From NCBI GenBank assembly GCA_963707555.1, contig CAVPQM010000025.1:1-64000 (forward strand): 64,000 nucleotides of DNA. The letters run 5' to 3'. The notes under the pieces are model-generated. The model worked only from the letters and a program-made list of their open reading frames with translations, made no database searches and was not told where the DNA came from. This document shows, in pieces, positions 8,719 to 16,781 of the stretch. How positions within the stretch are numbered: position 1 is the stretch's first letter; each line of letters opens with the position of its first letter. The stretch comes from JAFAFN01 sp963707555 (GTDB lineage Bacteria; Actinomycetota; Acidimicrobiia; Acidimicrobiales; Microtrichaceae). A program made the translations under genes and the position numbers.

Positions 8719-9918
8719 ATGGGCGCAGTCCGCAGTGCGGTGGTGGTCGATGCGGCGAGGTCCGCGACGGGCAAGGGGAAGCCGGGTGGGGCGCTGTCGG
8801 GCATCCACGCCGTCGAGCTGCTCGGTCAGGTCCTGGGCGGGCTCATGGCCCGCAACGACATCGACCCCGGGTTGGTCGAGGACGTGCTCATCGGCTGCGT
8901 CAGCCAGGCCGGTGACCAGGCGGGCACGCCGGGGCGGTGGGCGTGGCTCGCAGCCGGCCTGCCCGAGCACGTGCCGTCGGTGACCATCGACCGCCGTTGC
9001 GGGTCGTCGCAGCAGGCGCTGCACTTCGCCGCGCAGGGCATCATCGCCGGCACCTACGACGTCGCGGTCGCCGGTGGCGTCGAGAGCATGAGCCGGGTGC
9101 CGATGGGCACCGCCCGCATGGGTGCCGACCCGTTCGGACCCTCCGCGCAGGCCCGCTACGGCGGCCTGGTCTCCCAGGGCATCTCGGCCGAGCTGGTCGC
9201 CGCGAAGTGGAAGCTCGACCGCGACACGCAGGACGAGTACGCCGCGCGGTCCCAGCGCCTCGCCGCCGAGGCCACGGCGTCGGGCGCCTACGACGCCGAG
9301 ATCGTGCCCGTCCTGGCCGAACACGACGACGGCAGCACCGTCGAGGTCACCGTCGACGAGACCATCCGAGCCGGCACCACGGCCGAGGGGCTCGCCAAGC
9401 TCAAGCCGGCCTTCGAGGACCCGGCGATGGCCGAGCGCTTCCCGCAGATCGAGTGGAGCGTCACCGCCGGCAACTCCTCGCAGCTGGCCGACGGCGCGAG
9501 CGCGCTGTTGGTCATGGAGGAGCAGCTCGCCTCGGACCTGGGGCTGGAGCCCCTCGCTCGGATCGTGGCCATGTCGGTGGTCTCCGACGACCCGATCATG
9601 ATGTTGAGCGGTCCCATCCCGGCCACGCGGCGTGTGCTCGAGCGTGCCGGCATGTCGATCGGCGACATCGACCACTACGAGGTCAACGAGGCCTTCGCCC
9701 CGGTGCCGCTCGCCTGGCAGGCGGAGCTCGACGCGGACCCGGCGCGGCTCAACCCGCGTGGCGGCGCGATCGCGCTCGGCCACCCGCTCGGCGGATCGGG
9801 CACCCGCCTGATGGCCACGATGATCCACGCACTCCGCGAGAGCGGCGGCCGCTACGGCCTGCAGACCATGTGCGAGGCCGGCGGCATGGCCAACGCCACG
9901 ATCATCGAAGCGCTCTGA
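8719..9918 (+). CDS. acetyl-CoA acetyltransferase / thiolase family protein
   Basis: The 399-residue thiolase has all catalytic elements: nucleophile Cys94 (DRRCGSSQQA), His355 (GGAIALGHPLGGSGTR) and Cys385 (TMCEAGGMANA), plus the NEAFAPVPL loop. It cleaves 3-ketoacyl-CoA with CoA, or condenses two acyl-CoAs, in the cytoplasm. The start ATG follows GAGGAGTGATCG. The palindrome at 8650 lies in its promoter region and a GC-rich hairpin follows at 9920. With the acyl-CoA dehydrogenase, hydroxyacyl dehydrogenase and hydratase at 11.5-14.4 kb it completes a beta-oxidation set, though each has its own regulatory region. Confidence 0.92.
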   Translation: MGAVRSAVVVDAARSATGKGKPGGALSGIHAVELLGQVLGGLMARNDIDPGLVEDVLIGCVSQAGDQAGTPGRWAWLAAGLPEHVPSVTIDRRCGSSQQALHFAAQGIIAGTYDVAVAGGVESMSRVPMGTARMGADPFGPSAQARYGGLVSQGISAELVAAKWKLDRDTQDEYAARSQRLAAEATASGAYDAEIVPVLAEHDDGSTVEVTVDETIRAGTTAEGLAKLKPAFEDPAMAERFPQIEWSVTAGNSSQLADGASALLVMEEQLASDLGLEPLARIVAMSVVSDDPIMMLSGPIPATRRVLERAGMSIGDIDHYEVNEAFAPVPLAWQAELDADPARLNPRGGAIALGHPLGGSGTRLMATMIHALRESGGRYGLQTMCEAGGMANATIIEAL

Positions 9919-9919
9919 G

Positions 9920-9955
9920 GCCGAGCGCGCCGGCCCACGCCCCGGCCCGCTCGGC
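9920..9955 (+). terminator. hairpin terminator after the thiolase
   Basis: The arms GCCGAGCG and CGCTCGGC (8 bp, perfect) enclose a GC-rich loop, starting two bases after the thiolase stop. There is no long U-run, as is common in high-GC actinobacteria. Confidence 0.5.
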
Positions 9956-9988
9956 TGATCATTCTTCGGGAGACTTGCGCTCGCGATA

Positions 9989-10013
9989 ATCTAGTATAAT
10001 GATTAGTACCGAC
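9989..10013 (+). promoter_or_regulatory. AT-rich promoter/operator before the metal hydrolase (degenerate copy of the shared element)
   Basis: The sequence ATCTAGT-ATAATGATTAG contains a perfect -10 hexamer (TATAAT) inside strongly GC-rich surroundings. The left arm and centre align with the shared 25-bp element and are closest to the copy at 37658; the right arm is poorly kept. It lies 62 bases upstream of the GTG start at 10075. Confidence 0.55.
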
Positions 10014-10074
10014 CCGGCTCCGTGCCGCACGGCACCCGCTTCCATCCGAGGTCGACTCACCAAAGGGGACGACG

Positions 10075-11433
10075 GTGAACGAGAACGAATCAACCGACGA
10101 TGCGGCAACCCATGACGCGGGCAGCTTCGCCGACATGCTCGACACCTCGGGCGTGCTCGACGACCTGATCTTCGTCAGCGTCGACGACCACATCATCGAG
10201 CCGCCCGACATGTTCGACGGCCGGCTGCCCGCGAAGTTCGCGGACCGCGCACCCAAGGTGATCACGCGGCCCGACGGCGCCCAGGCCTGGACCTACGAGG
10301 GCACCGAGATCTACTCGATGGGGCTCAACGCGGTGGTCGGCCGGCCGCCCGAGGAGTGGGGCCTGGAGCCCGACCGCCTCGAGGACATGCGCAAGGGCTG
10401 CTGGGATCCCGACGCCCGGGTCGACGACATGAACGTCGCCGGCGTGCTGGGTTCCCTGAGCTTCCCGAGCTACGCGCAGTTCTGCGGTCAGCGCTTCTTC
10501 CGCTCCAAGGACAAGGAGCTCGGCCTGGCCGTCCTGCAGGCGTACAACGACTGGCACATCGACGGCTGGTGCGCCTCGCACCCGGACCGCTTCATGCCGC
10601 TGGGCATCGTGCCGCTGTGGGACCCCGAGCTGATGGCCGCCGAGGTGCGCCGTCTCGATGCGAAGGACTGCCACGCGGTGACCTTCTCCGAGGATCCCCA
10701 CAAGCTGGGACTGCCGCCGCTGCACGACCGTCACTGGTACCCGTTCTGGGCCGAGTGCGAGCGCCTGGGCACCGTCGTCTGCCTGCACCTCGGCTCCTCG
10801 TCGAGCCTGCCGGCGACGTCGCCCGGTTCGGTCATCGAGACCTCGCAGACCCTGGCGCCGCTCAGCCTGCTGAGCACCGCGACCGAGATCGTGTGGAGCC
10901 CGTTCCTGCGGGACTTCCCGGACCTCAAGGTCGCCCTGTCCGAGGGCGGGATCGGCTGGCTGCCGTACTTCCTCGAGCGCGTCGACTACGTCTACCGCCA
11001 CCACCGTCACTGGACCGGCACCGACTTCGGCGACAAGCTCCCGAGCGACGTCTTCAAGGAGCACGTGATCTCGTGCTTCATCGAGGACCGCCCCGGTCTG
11101 ATCCTGAAGGACGAGATCGGCGTCGACATGATCTGTTGGGAGATGGACTACCCCCACTCCGACAGCTCTTGGCCGGCCGCTCCCGAGAGCTTCGCCCCCT
11201 CGCTGCCGTACCTGACGCGCGAAGAGGTCGACAAGATCACCTACCAGAACGCGCTGCGGCACTTCCGCTGGGATCCGTTCCAGCACCGCCGCAAGGAGGA
11301 CTCGACGGTCAAGGCGCTGCGCGCCGAGACCAGCGAGGCCGACCTGCTCTGGAAGTCGGCGGAGCGCCTTCGCAACAAGGGCGTCATGCACCCCACGGCC
11401 GAGCAGCTCACCACGCAGTTCGTCTCGAAGTAG
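10075..11433 (+). CDS. TIM-barrel metal-dependent hydrolase (amidohydrolase 2 family)
   Basis: This intact 452-residue protein has FVSVDDHIIEPPDMF at residues 33-47 (the Asp/His metal site of the ACMSD/LigW-like group), a VVCLHLGSS segment in the barrel and EMDYPHSDSSWP near the C-terminus. Members hydrolyse or decarboxylate cyclic or aromatic acids, and they are common in uncharacterised actinobacterial catabolic clusters. Start GTG 10075 follows AAGGGGACGACG. The promoter element at 9989 suggests co-regulation with the other catabolic genes. The substrate is unknown. Confidence 0.85.
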   Translation: MNENESTDDAATHDAGSFADMLDTSGVLDDLIFVSVDDHIIEPPDMFDGRLPAKFADRAPKVITRPDGAQAWTYEGTEIYSMGLNAVVGRPPEEWGLEPDRLEDMRKGCWDPDARVDDMNVAGVLGSLSFPSYAQFCGQRFFRSKDKELGLAVLQAYNDWHIDGWCASHPDRFMPLGIVPLWDPELMAAEVRRLDAKDCHAVTFSEDPHKLGLPPLHDRHWYPFWAECERLGTVVCLHLGSSSSLPATSPGSVIETSQTLAPLSLLSTATEIVWSPFLRDFPDLKVALSEGGIGWLPYFLERVDYVYRHHRHWTGTDFGDKLPSDVFKEHVISCFIEDRPGLILKDEIGVDMICWEMDYPHSDSSWPAAPESFAPSLPYLTREEVDKITYQNALRHFRWDPFQHRRKEDSTVKALRAETSEADLLWKSAERLRNKGVMHPTAEQLTTQFVSK

Positions 11434-11477
11434 CAGGCGGGGTCTGTTCGACCTGTCCCGCAGTGGACGGACACGAG

Positions 11478-11496
11478 CCACCGATGCGGTCGGTGG
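11478..11496 (+). other. short hairpin after the metal hydrolase, possible terminator
   Basis: The perfect 7-bp arms CCACCGA and TCGGTGG enclose a 5-base loop, 45 bases after the hydrolase stop and just ahead of the next promoter. The stem is short, so this is tentative. Confidence 0.3.
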
Positions 11497-11517
11497 GGAC
11501 CCTCCCATCGCTGCAAC

Positions 11518-11542
11518 AACCCTTATAATCGTTCGTACAGAT
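11518..11542 (+). promoter_or_regulatory. promoter/operator before acyl-CoA dehydrogenase (shared element, weak copy)
   Basis: The element aligns as AACCCTT, then ATAATCGTTCG, then TACAGAT (consensus right arm CATAGAT). It includes a TATAAT hexamer and is followed immediately by the ribosome site AGGAGGG and GTG 11553, giving a very short leader. Confidence 0.5.
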
Positions 11543-11552
11543 AGGAGGGCTC

Positions 11553-12704
11553 GTGGCCATCGATCCCGAGTCGGCGCAGCAACTGATCAAGAGTGCCGGA
11601 GAGTTCGCTCGGAAGGAGATCGCGCCTCGGGTCATGGACTACGACCAGGCCGAGAAGCTGCCCGACGATCTGCTCGCGCAGATGGCCGAGCTGGGGTTCT
11701 TCGGTGGCACGGTGCCCGTCGAGGAAGGCGGCGCCGGTCTCGACTTCGTGACCTTCGCGTCCTTCATCGAGGAGATCTCCAAGGTCTGCAACATCATGGG
11801 CTGCCTGCTGTCCATGCCGTCGGGCCTGGTCGGGGCGAGCATCGCCGACTTCGGCACGCCGGAGCAGAAGGAGCGCTGGCTGCGTCCGTTGGCCGAGGGC
11901 ACCATGTTCGGCGCCGCCGGCGTGACCGAGCCCGGCTCGGGCAGTGACGTCGCCGGCATGCAGACGACCTACCGCCGAGAGGGCGACGAGTTCGTGATCT
12001 CCGGGTCGAAGGCCTGGATCTCGAACCTGGACATCGCCTCGTTCCTGGTGACGTTCGCGACCTCGGACCGTGCACTGCGCCACCGCGGGGTCACGGCATT
12101 CGTGATCCCGATCGACACGCCCGGCCTCGGGTTGTTCCCGTACAAGGACAAGTTCGGCTTCCGGCCGATCTGCACCGGCGAGGTCATCCTCGACGACGTC
12201 CGCGTGGGCGCGGACGCACTGCTGGGCGAAGAGGGCCAGGGGTTCTCCGTCGCGATGACCGCCGTCGAGCGAGGCCGCCTCGGCGTCGCCACCCGCGCCG
12301 TCGGCGTCGCCCAGGCCTGTCTGACCGAGGCCACGAACTACGCGGTGGAACGCAACGCCTTCGGACACCCGATCTCGGAGTTCCAGATCGTGCAGTCCAA
12401 GGTGACCGACATGGAGGTCGGCGTCGAGACGGCTCGCCTCCTGGTCGCCAAGGCCGCCCAGGCGCTCGACCGCGGCGAACGCGCCCGGAAGCTGACCTCG
12501 ATGGCGAAGATGTACGCGAGCGACATCGCGTTCCGCAGCGCGACCGACGCCTTCCAGATCCACGGGGCCTACGGCGTGTCGCCGGAGTACTCGGTCGGCC
12601 GCCACCTCCGCGACGCGAAGGTGCTCCAGATCGTCGAGGGCAGCAACGACCTGCACCGCGCCCTGATCGGCGAGATGTCGCTGGGACTCCGCAAGGAGTC
12701 CTGA
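11553..12704 (+). CDS. acyl-CoA dehydrogenase
   Basis: This intact 383-residue flavoprotein has the usual domains: a helical N-terminus, then GAAGVTEPGSGSDVAGMQT and ISGSKAWISNLDIASF in the middle beta domain, and a C-terminal helical domain ending with IVEGSNDLHRALIG. The Glu in the last segment sits where most family members have the catalytic base. It introduces a C2-C3 double bond into acyl-CoA, passing electrons to ETF. Start GTG follows AGGAGGGCTC. A strong hairpin follows at 12714. It is the first of the beta-oxidation trio running to 14441. Confidence 0.9.
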   Translation: MAIDPESAQQLIKSAGEFARKEIAPRVMDYDQAEKLPDDLLAQMAELGFFGGTVPVEEGGAGLDFVTFASFIEEISKVCNIMGCLLSMPSGLVGASIADFGTPEQKERWLRPLAEGTMFGAAGVTEPGSGSDVAGMQTTYRREGDEFVISGSKAWISNLDIASFLVTFATSDRALRHRGVTAFVIPIDTPGLGLFPYKDKFGFRPICTGEVILDDVRVGADALLGEEGQGFSVAMTAVERGRLGVATRAVGVAQACLTEATNYAVERNAFGHPISEFQIVQSKVTDMEVGVETARLLVAKAAQALDRGERARKLTSMAKMYASDIAFRSATDAFQIHGAYGVSPEYSVGRHLRDAKVLQIVEGSNDLHRALIGEMSLGLRKES

Positions 12705-12713
12705 CCAAGGACC

Positions 12714-12754
12714 GGGGTGACCGGCGTACCAGGATGGGGCGCGCCGGTCACCCC
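12714..12754 (+). terminator. hairpin terminator after acyl-CoA dehydrogenase
   Basis: The perfect 13-bp arms GGGGTGACCGGCG and CGCCGGTCACCCC enclose a 15-base loop, 9 bases after the stop codon, followed by TCTC. Confidence 0.65.
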
Positions 12755-12798
12755 TCTCACACCCGCGAGCCGAAGGCCGCGGACACAGGAGGAAACGG

Positions 12799-13683
12799 AT
12801 GCGAGTCGCAGTCATCGGGGCGGGCACCATGGGTGCCGGCATCGCGCAGATCAGTGCGTCGGCAGGACATGACGTCCGCCTGGTCGACGCCGTCGACGGT
12901 GCCGTCGATCGTGCCCTCGCCGCCACCGCTGCGAGCCTGGACAAGTTCGTCGCGAAGGACAAGGTGTCGCGCGACGACGCGGATGCCGCCCTGGCCCGCA
13001 TCGTGCCCGCCGACACCATCGGCGACGCCGCCGAGGGTGCCGACGTCGTCATCGAAGCGGTGCTCGAGCAGTTGCCCGTGAAGCACGAGGTGTTCCTCGC
13101 CGCGGCCGCGACCGCGCCCGAGCACTGCATCTTCGGGACCAACACCTCGCAGCTCTCGGTCACCGCGATCGGCGCGGCGCTCGGCGACCGCGCGGACCGC
13201 GTGGTCGGCACGCACTTCTTCAACCCGCCGGTGCTGATGCGCCTGGTCGAGCTGGTGCGCGGCCTGCAGACCAGCGACGACACCCTGGCGATCGCCGAGG
13301 CGTTCGCGCAGGGGCTGGGCAAGGAGACGGTGGTCTGCCGCAAGGACAGCCCCGGCTTCCTCACGTCGCGCATCTCGGCGATCGTCCGTCTCGAGTGCCT
13401 CCGGATGCTCGAGGAGGGCGTCGCCAGCCCCGCCGACATCGACAAGGCGTTGAAGCTGGGTCTGAACTTCCCGATGGGGCCCCTCGAGCTCGGCGACTTC
13501 AACGGGCTCGACACCTACCTGCACGCACTCGGCGGTCTCGAGACGTCGTTCGGTGAGCGCTTCAAGGCGACGCCGACGCTGAAGAACCTGGTCGCCGCCG
13601 GCCGCCTCGGTCGCAAGACCGGCGAGGGCATCTACCGCTACGACGCGGACGGCAAGAAGATCGACGATGGGAGCCCTTCGTGA
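12799..13683 (+). CDS. 3-hydroxyacyl-CoA dehydrogenase
   Basis: The 294-residue protein starts with the NAD loop VAVIGAGTMGAGIAQ (residues 3-17). It has GTNTSQLSVTAIG (113-125), the catalytic His139 in THFFNPPVLMRLVE, and the C-terminal dimer domain with GLNFPMGPLELGDFNGLD. It oxidises 3-hydroxyacyl-CoA to 3-ketoacyl-CoA with NAD. The start ATG follows AGGAGGAAACGG. It overlaps the hydratase by GTGA, so the two are translationally coupled. Confidence 0.92.
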   Translation: MRVAVIGAGTMGAGIAQISASAGHDVRLVDAVDGAVDRALAATAASLDKFVAKDKVSRDDADAALARIVPADTIGDAAEGADVVIEAVLEQLPVKHEVFLAAAATAPEHCIFGTNTSQLSVTAIGAALGDRADRVVGTHFFNPPVLMRLVELVRGLQTSDDTLAIAEAFAQGLGKETVVCRKDSPGFLTSRISAIVRLECLRMLEEGVASPADIDKALKLGLNFPMGPLELGDFNGLDTYLHALGGLETSFGERFKATPTLKNLVAAGRLGRKTGEGIYRYDADGKKIDDGSPS

Positions 13684-14441
13684 GCGACGGGACCGGCGCA
13701 CGCGCCTGGGCGACGGATCTCGAGGCCACCTCGGTCGAGTTCGACGGCCCGGTCGCCGTCGTGCGGCTGGAACGTGCCGATGCCGCGAACGCCCGGAACC
13801 AGCGCATGCGCCAGGAGCTGAAGCAGATCTGGAGCGGGCTGGCCGACGACCCGGACATCGCCGTGGTCGTGCTCAGCGCCTCCGGCGAGAAGTTCTTCTG
13901 CGCCGGCATGGACCTGAAGGAGGCCGGCGACCCGGAGACCGCGGCGCAGCGCCGTGACCGGTTGCGGGCGAGCCGTGACATCGAACAGCTCGCCGCGCTG
14001 CCCCAGCCGACCATCGCCGCCATCAACGGCTACGCGCTCGGCGGCGGACTCGAGATGGCCCTCGCCTGCGACCTGCGGATCGCCGCGGACCACGCGCAGC
14101 TCGGACTGACCGAGCTGGTGCACGGACTGGTCCCCGGCGGCGGCGGCACGCAGCGCCTGCCCCGCCTGGTCGGTTCCGCCCGTGCCGCCGAGATGCTCTA
14201 CCTGGGTCTGCGCCTCTCGGCCGCCCAGGCCGAGTCGTGGGGCCTCGTGAACCGCAGCGTGCCGATCGCCGAGCTCGACGCAGCGGCCTCGGAGATGGCC
14301 CACGCCATCGCCGCCAACTCCTCCCGTGCGCTCCGCTACGCCAAGGAGCTCCTGCGCAAGAGCCAGGACGTGCCCGTCGCGGTCGGCGCCGAGCTGGAGC
14401 TCGACTCGCTGCTCACGCTGATGGCGGACCGCCAGAGCTGA
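13680..14441 (+). CDS. enoyl-CoA hydratase/isomerase
   Basis: The 253-residue crotonase-fold protein has an oxyanion segment (KFFCAGMDLKE), Glu125 in GGGLEMALACD and Glu145 in LTELVHGLVPGGGGTQRL, the pair needed for hydratase activity. It hydrates trans-2-enoyl-CoA. It starts at GTG 13680, overlapping the dehydrogenase stop. A hairpin terminator follows between it and the convergent SnoaL gene. Confidence 0.9.
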   Translation: MSDGTGARAWATDLEATSVEFDGPVAVVRLERADAANARNQRMRQELKQIWSGLADDPDIAVVVLSASGEKFFCAGMDLKEAGDPETAAQRRDRLRASRDIEQLAALPQPTIAAINGYALGGGLEMALACDLRIAADHAQLGLTELVHGLVPGGGGTQRLPRLVGSARAAEMLYLGLRLSAAQAESWGLVNRSVPIAELDAAASEMAHAIAANSSRALRYAKELLRKSQDVPVAVGAELELDSLLTLMADRQS

Positions 14442-14492
14442 TCACCGTTCTGTTCCGGCCGAGTTGACCCCCACTCCTCGTGCCGGCTCAGC

Positions 14493-14546
14493 CCCGGGCC
14501 TGACGGCGCTCGACCCCTCCCCCGTGGAGAGCGCCGCAGGCCCGGG
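14493..14546. terminator. bidirectional hairpin terminator between convergent operons
   Basis: A long stem forms: CCCGGGCC and GGCCCGGG outside, CGGCGCTC and GAGCGCCG inside with a small internal mismatch, followed on the plus strand by TTCTTC. It lies between the hydratase (+) and the SnoaL gene (-). Confidence 0.7.
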
Positions 14547-14567
14547 TTCTTCGTCAGCGTGCCGGCG

Positions 14568-15153
14568 TCACGGACGGGGGTGTGCCTCGACGAACGCCTG
14601 CCAGGTCGGCAGCGACTCGGGCAGGTCCGCGGCCATCGGCTCCATGCCGGGCCAGCGCTTGCGGTCGGTGCCCGCCATCGCGGTCGACAGCTCGTCGTGG
14701 GGCAGCGCGTAGAGCTGCTGGGCCCGGCGGGACCGGAAGCGCCACGCGCCGTCCTCCCGCACGTACTCGTCGAGGTAGCGCAGCGCGATCATCAGGGTGA
14801 TCCCGTCGATCTCCATCTCGGCGTGCGCGTGCACCACGCCGGTGGCCGTGCCCGTGCCGTGCATCGGTGTCGCCGTCGACGAACGTGATGACCTGGCTGT
14901 GCGGATAGTGGTAGGTGATCCCACCCGCTCCGAGACGCTCCGCGTAGTAGCCGACGACGGCCTCGCGCCCGCTGACGGGTCCCGAGAGGCTGTCGAACGA
15001 CGAGTCGGTCGAGTAGAGCTCGGCGACGGCGTCGAGGTCCCGGTCGTCGAGCAGCTGCCCGTACCGGGCGACGAGATCGGCGAGCTCGAAGCGGTCCTCG
15101 ATCCTGCGCAGCCGTCGGAGGATGTCGTCCTGTTGGTCCATGTGGTGCTCCAT
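14568..15153 (-). CDS. SnoaL-like / NTF2-fold protein (one frame break)
   Basis: The N-terminal half reads MDQQDDILRRLRRIEDRFEL then DLVARYGQLLDDRDLDAVAE, the start of a SnoaL_4-type NTF2 fold. The C-terminal half is in another frame (GVVHAHAEMEIDGITLMIAL, LRYLDEYVREDGAWRF). An extra base near 14875 joins them into about 195 residues. Paralogues at 27752 and 49108 share YHYPHS/YHFSHN and the RYLDxYxRxDGRW stretch. The family covers small dehydratases, cyclases and isomerases. This copy is the last gene of the P450-ferredoxin operon. Confidence 0.8.
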
Positions 15154-15187
15154 CTCTCAGGGGGTGTGTGGCTCAGGGGGCCGGCGT

Positions 15188-15388
15188 TCAGGGGTCGACG
15201 ATCACGGCGGTGACCGGACAGAGTCGCTCGGCCTCGTCGACGGCGTCCTCGTGGTCCGGGTCGACGTCCGGGGTGACCACGACGGCGATGCCGTCGTCGC
15301 CCATCCGGAACACCTGCGGTGCGACGCGGACGCAGAACCCGGCGCCCTGGCAGTTCTCGCCGTCGATCTCGACGCGCATGCCGCTCAC
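15188..15388 (-). CDS. ferredoxin, predicted [3Fe-4S], P450 partner
   Basis: The 66-residue acidic protein has three cluster Cys: Cys13 and Cys19 (CQGAGFC) and Cys57 (LCPVTAV). The fourth ligand position of a 4Fe-4S site is not Cys, which fits the 3Fe-4S ferredoxins that feed electrons to bacterial P450s. Its GTG start overlaps the P450 stop as GTGA, so it is the likely partner of that P450. A ferredoxin reductase is not visible nearby. Confidence 0.9.
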   Translation of the reverse strand: MSGMRVEIDGENCQGAGFCVRVAPQVFRMGDDGIAVVVTPDVDPDHEDAVDEAERLCPVTAVIVDP

Positions 15389-16632
15389 CGGTTCACCAGG
15401 ACGACGGGGAACGTCTCGTAGGCGTCGTGGTGCGACGTCGCCATGTACTCGGGCGCCCGTTCCGGGTCCAGCTGCACGCCGGACTCGACGAGCGTGAGCA
15501 GGATGTTCAACACGGTGCCGATCGTGCCGGGCTCGTCAGGGTTGCGACTCGAGAGCCCCGTCACGAGCGGGCGGCCGATGCAGAGGTGCTCACCGCCACC
15601 GAAGGTCAGGCCCCACGGCTTCGTGCGGCCGGTCACCTCGCGGTACGGGTTGAAGTCGGCCGAGTCCTCGCCGAAGAGCTCGGTGTCGCGGTTCGCAGGG
15701 GTGAAGAGGCACGCCACGCGTTCGCCCTCCTTGATGACCCTTCCGCTGGACAGGGTCACCTCCGCCGTCGCGTACCGCAGCAGCGACGGCGCGGGCAGGT
15801 GGAGCCGCATGGACTCCTGGGACGCCTTGCGGAGGAAGTCCCGGTCGGTGCGCAGGTGCTCGTCCTCGGGGTGCTGATCGAGCCACTCGAGGAGGTGGCG
15901 CACGATGTGGGGGACCGCGTGGGTGGTCGTCTGCGTCGCCGCGACCAGGTAGAGCGTGCCCTCACGCAGGGGCAGCTCGTCGTCCCAGCCGTCCTCCCAG
16001 TTCAGGTAGAGCGTCGTGATGAGGTCGCGCGGCAGCTCCGTGGCATCGAGGCGCCCGGCGCGGTGCTCCGCGATCAGCTCGCGTCGGCGGGCGACCGACG
16101 GGTCCCAGAACTCGCGCTCGAACGCGGTCCTCACCTCGAGGCCGGCCGCGATCACCGCGTCGTGGTCCTCGGTGGACCACTCCACGGTCACCGCCGATCC
16201 GAACTCCTCGACGATCCAACGGAACCGCTCCGTCGACTCGGGCGTGTCGACGCCGTCGATGCCGGTCACCGCCGCGGCGATGCGCAGGAGCATCGTGCGG
16301 GAGAGGGGCACGAGGTCCGCCCGGACGACGCCGTCCTCGCCGCGCTGGTCGTCGCACTCCTTCATGGCCTGATCGATCACCGGCACCAGCGCGTGGTGCT
16401 CGTAGTAGGCGAGTGCCTGCTTCGTGAAGAGCCCGGACTCCAGGCGTCGCCGGTCGAAGTGCTCGTCGCCGTCGAGCAGCAGGATCGACTCGCCGAGGAA
16501 GGCGTGGCTCTCGCGGTGGGACCCCTGCGCGAAGTCCTTCGAGCGCAGGACCTCGTCGATCTCCGCAAAGGACGTGAGCTTCGTCATGTCGGCGATGTAC
16601 GGGGGCTCGTGGATCTCTTGGATCGACGTCAC
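15385..16632 (-). CDS. cytochrome P450
   Basis: This intact 415-residue soluble bacterial P450 has an I-helix LVAATQTTTHAV (229-240), ExxR as ESMR (273-276) and a haem loop FGGGEHLCIG with the thiolate ligand Cys351. The I-helix has Ala-Thr rather than the usual Ala-Gly-x-x-Thr, so the oxygen-activation groove is somewhat unusual. It is co-transcribed with the ferredoxin and a SnoaL protein. Its promoter lies in a divergent region shared with a binding-protein gene, which contains two copies of the shared element (16652, 16719). It probably hydroxylates the imported substrate. Confidence 0.92.
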   Translation of the reverse strand: MTSIQEIHEPPYIADMTKLTSFAEIDEVLRSKDFAQGSHRESHAFLGESILLLDGDEHFDRRRLESGLFTKQALAYYEHHALVPVIDQAMKECDDQRGEDGVVRADLVPLSRTMLLRIAAAVTGIDGVDTPESTERFRWIVEEFGSAVTVEWSTEDHDAVIAAGLEVRTAFEREFWDPSVARRRELIAEHRAGRLDATELPRDLITTLYLNWEDGWDDELPLREGTLYLVAATQTTTHAVPHIVRHLLEWLDQHPEDEHLRTDRDFLRKASQESMRLHLPAPSLLRYATAEVTLSSGRVIKEGERVACLFTPANRDTELFGEDSADFNPYREVTGRTKPWGLTFGGGEHLCIGRPLVTGLSSRNPDEPGTIGTVLNILLTLVESGVQLDPERAPEYMATSHHDAYETFPVVLVNR

Positions 16633-16651
16633 GGTGTCTCCTTCGATGGCT

Positions 16652-16676
16652 ATTCCTTATAACTATAAGCATGAGT
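16652..16676 (-). promoter_or_regulatory. operator/promoter before the P450 operon (shared element)
   Basis: The layout is ATTCCTT, then ATAACTATAAG, then CATGAGT, matching the shared 25-bp element. The core CTTATA-AC-TATAAG is itself an inverted repeat. It lies 20 bases from the P450 start codon. Confidence 0.6.
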
Positions 16677-16718
16677 TTGCCCGTCTGACCGTCAAGGGTG
16701 TGACGGAGTGCACTCACG

Positions 16719-16743
16719 AACTATGGTTATGATGATCATGAAT
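16719..16743 (+). promoter_or_regulatory. operator/promoter before binding lipoprotein gene (shared element)
   Basis: The arms AACTATG and CATGAAT are spaced by 11 bp (GTTATGATGAT). Read on the other strand this is ATTCATG-N11-CATAGTT, a good match to the copies at 24724 and 28344. It lies 39 bases before GTG 16782. Confidence 0.6.
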
Positions 16744-16781
16744 ACGGCCAAGGGTCGTCGGCACATCGAGGAGACAGACAC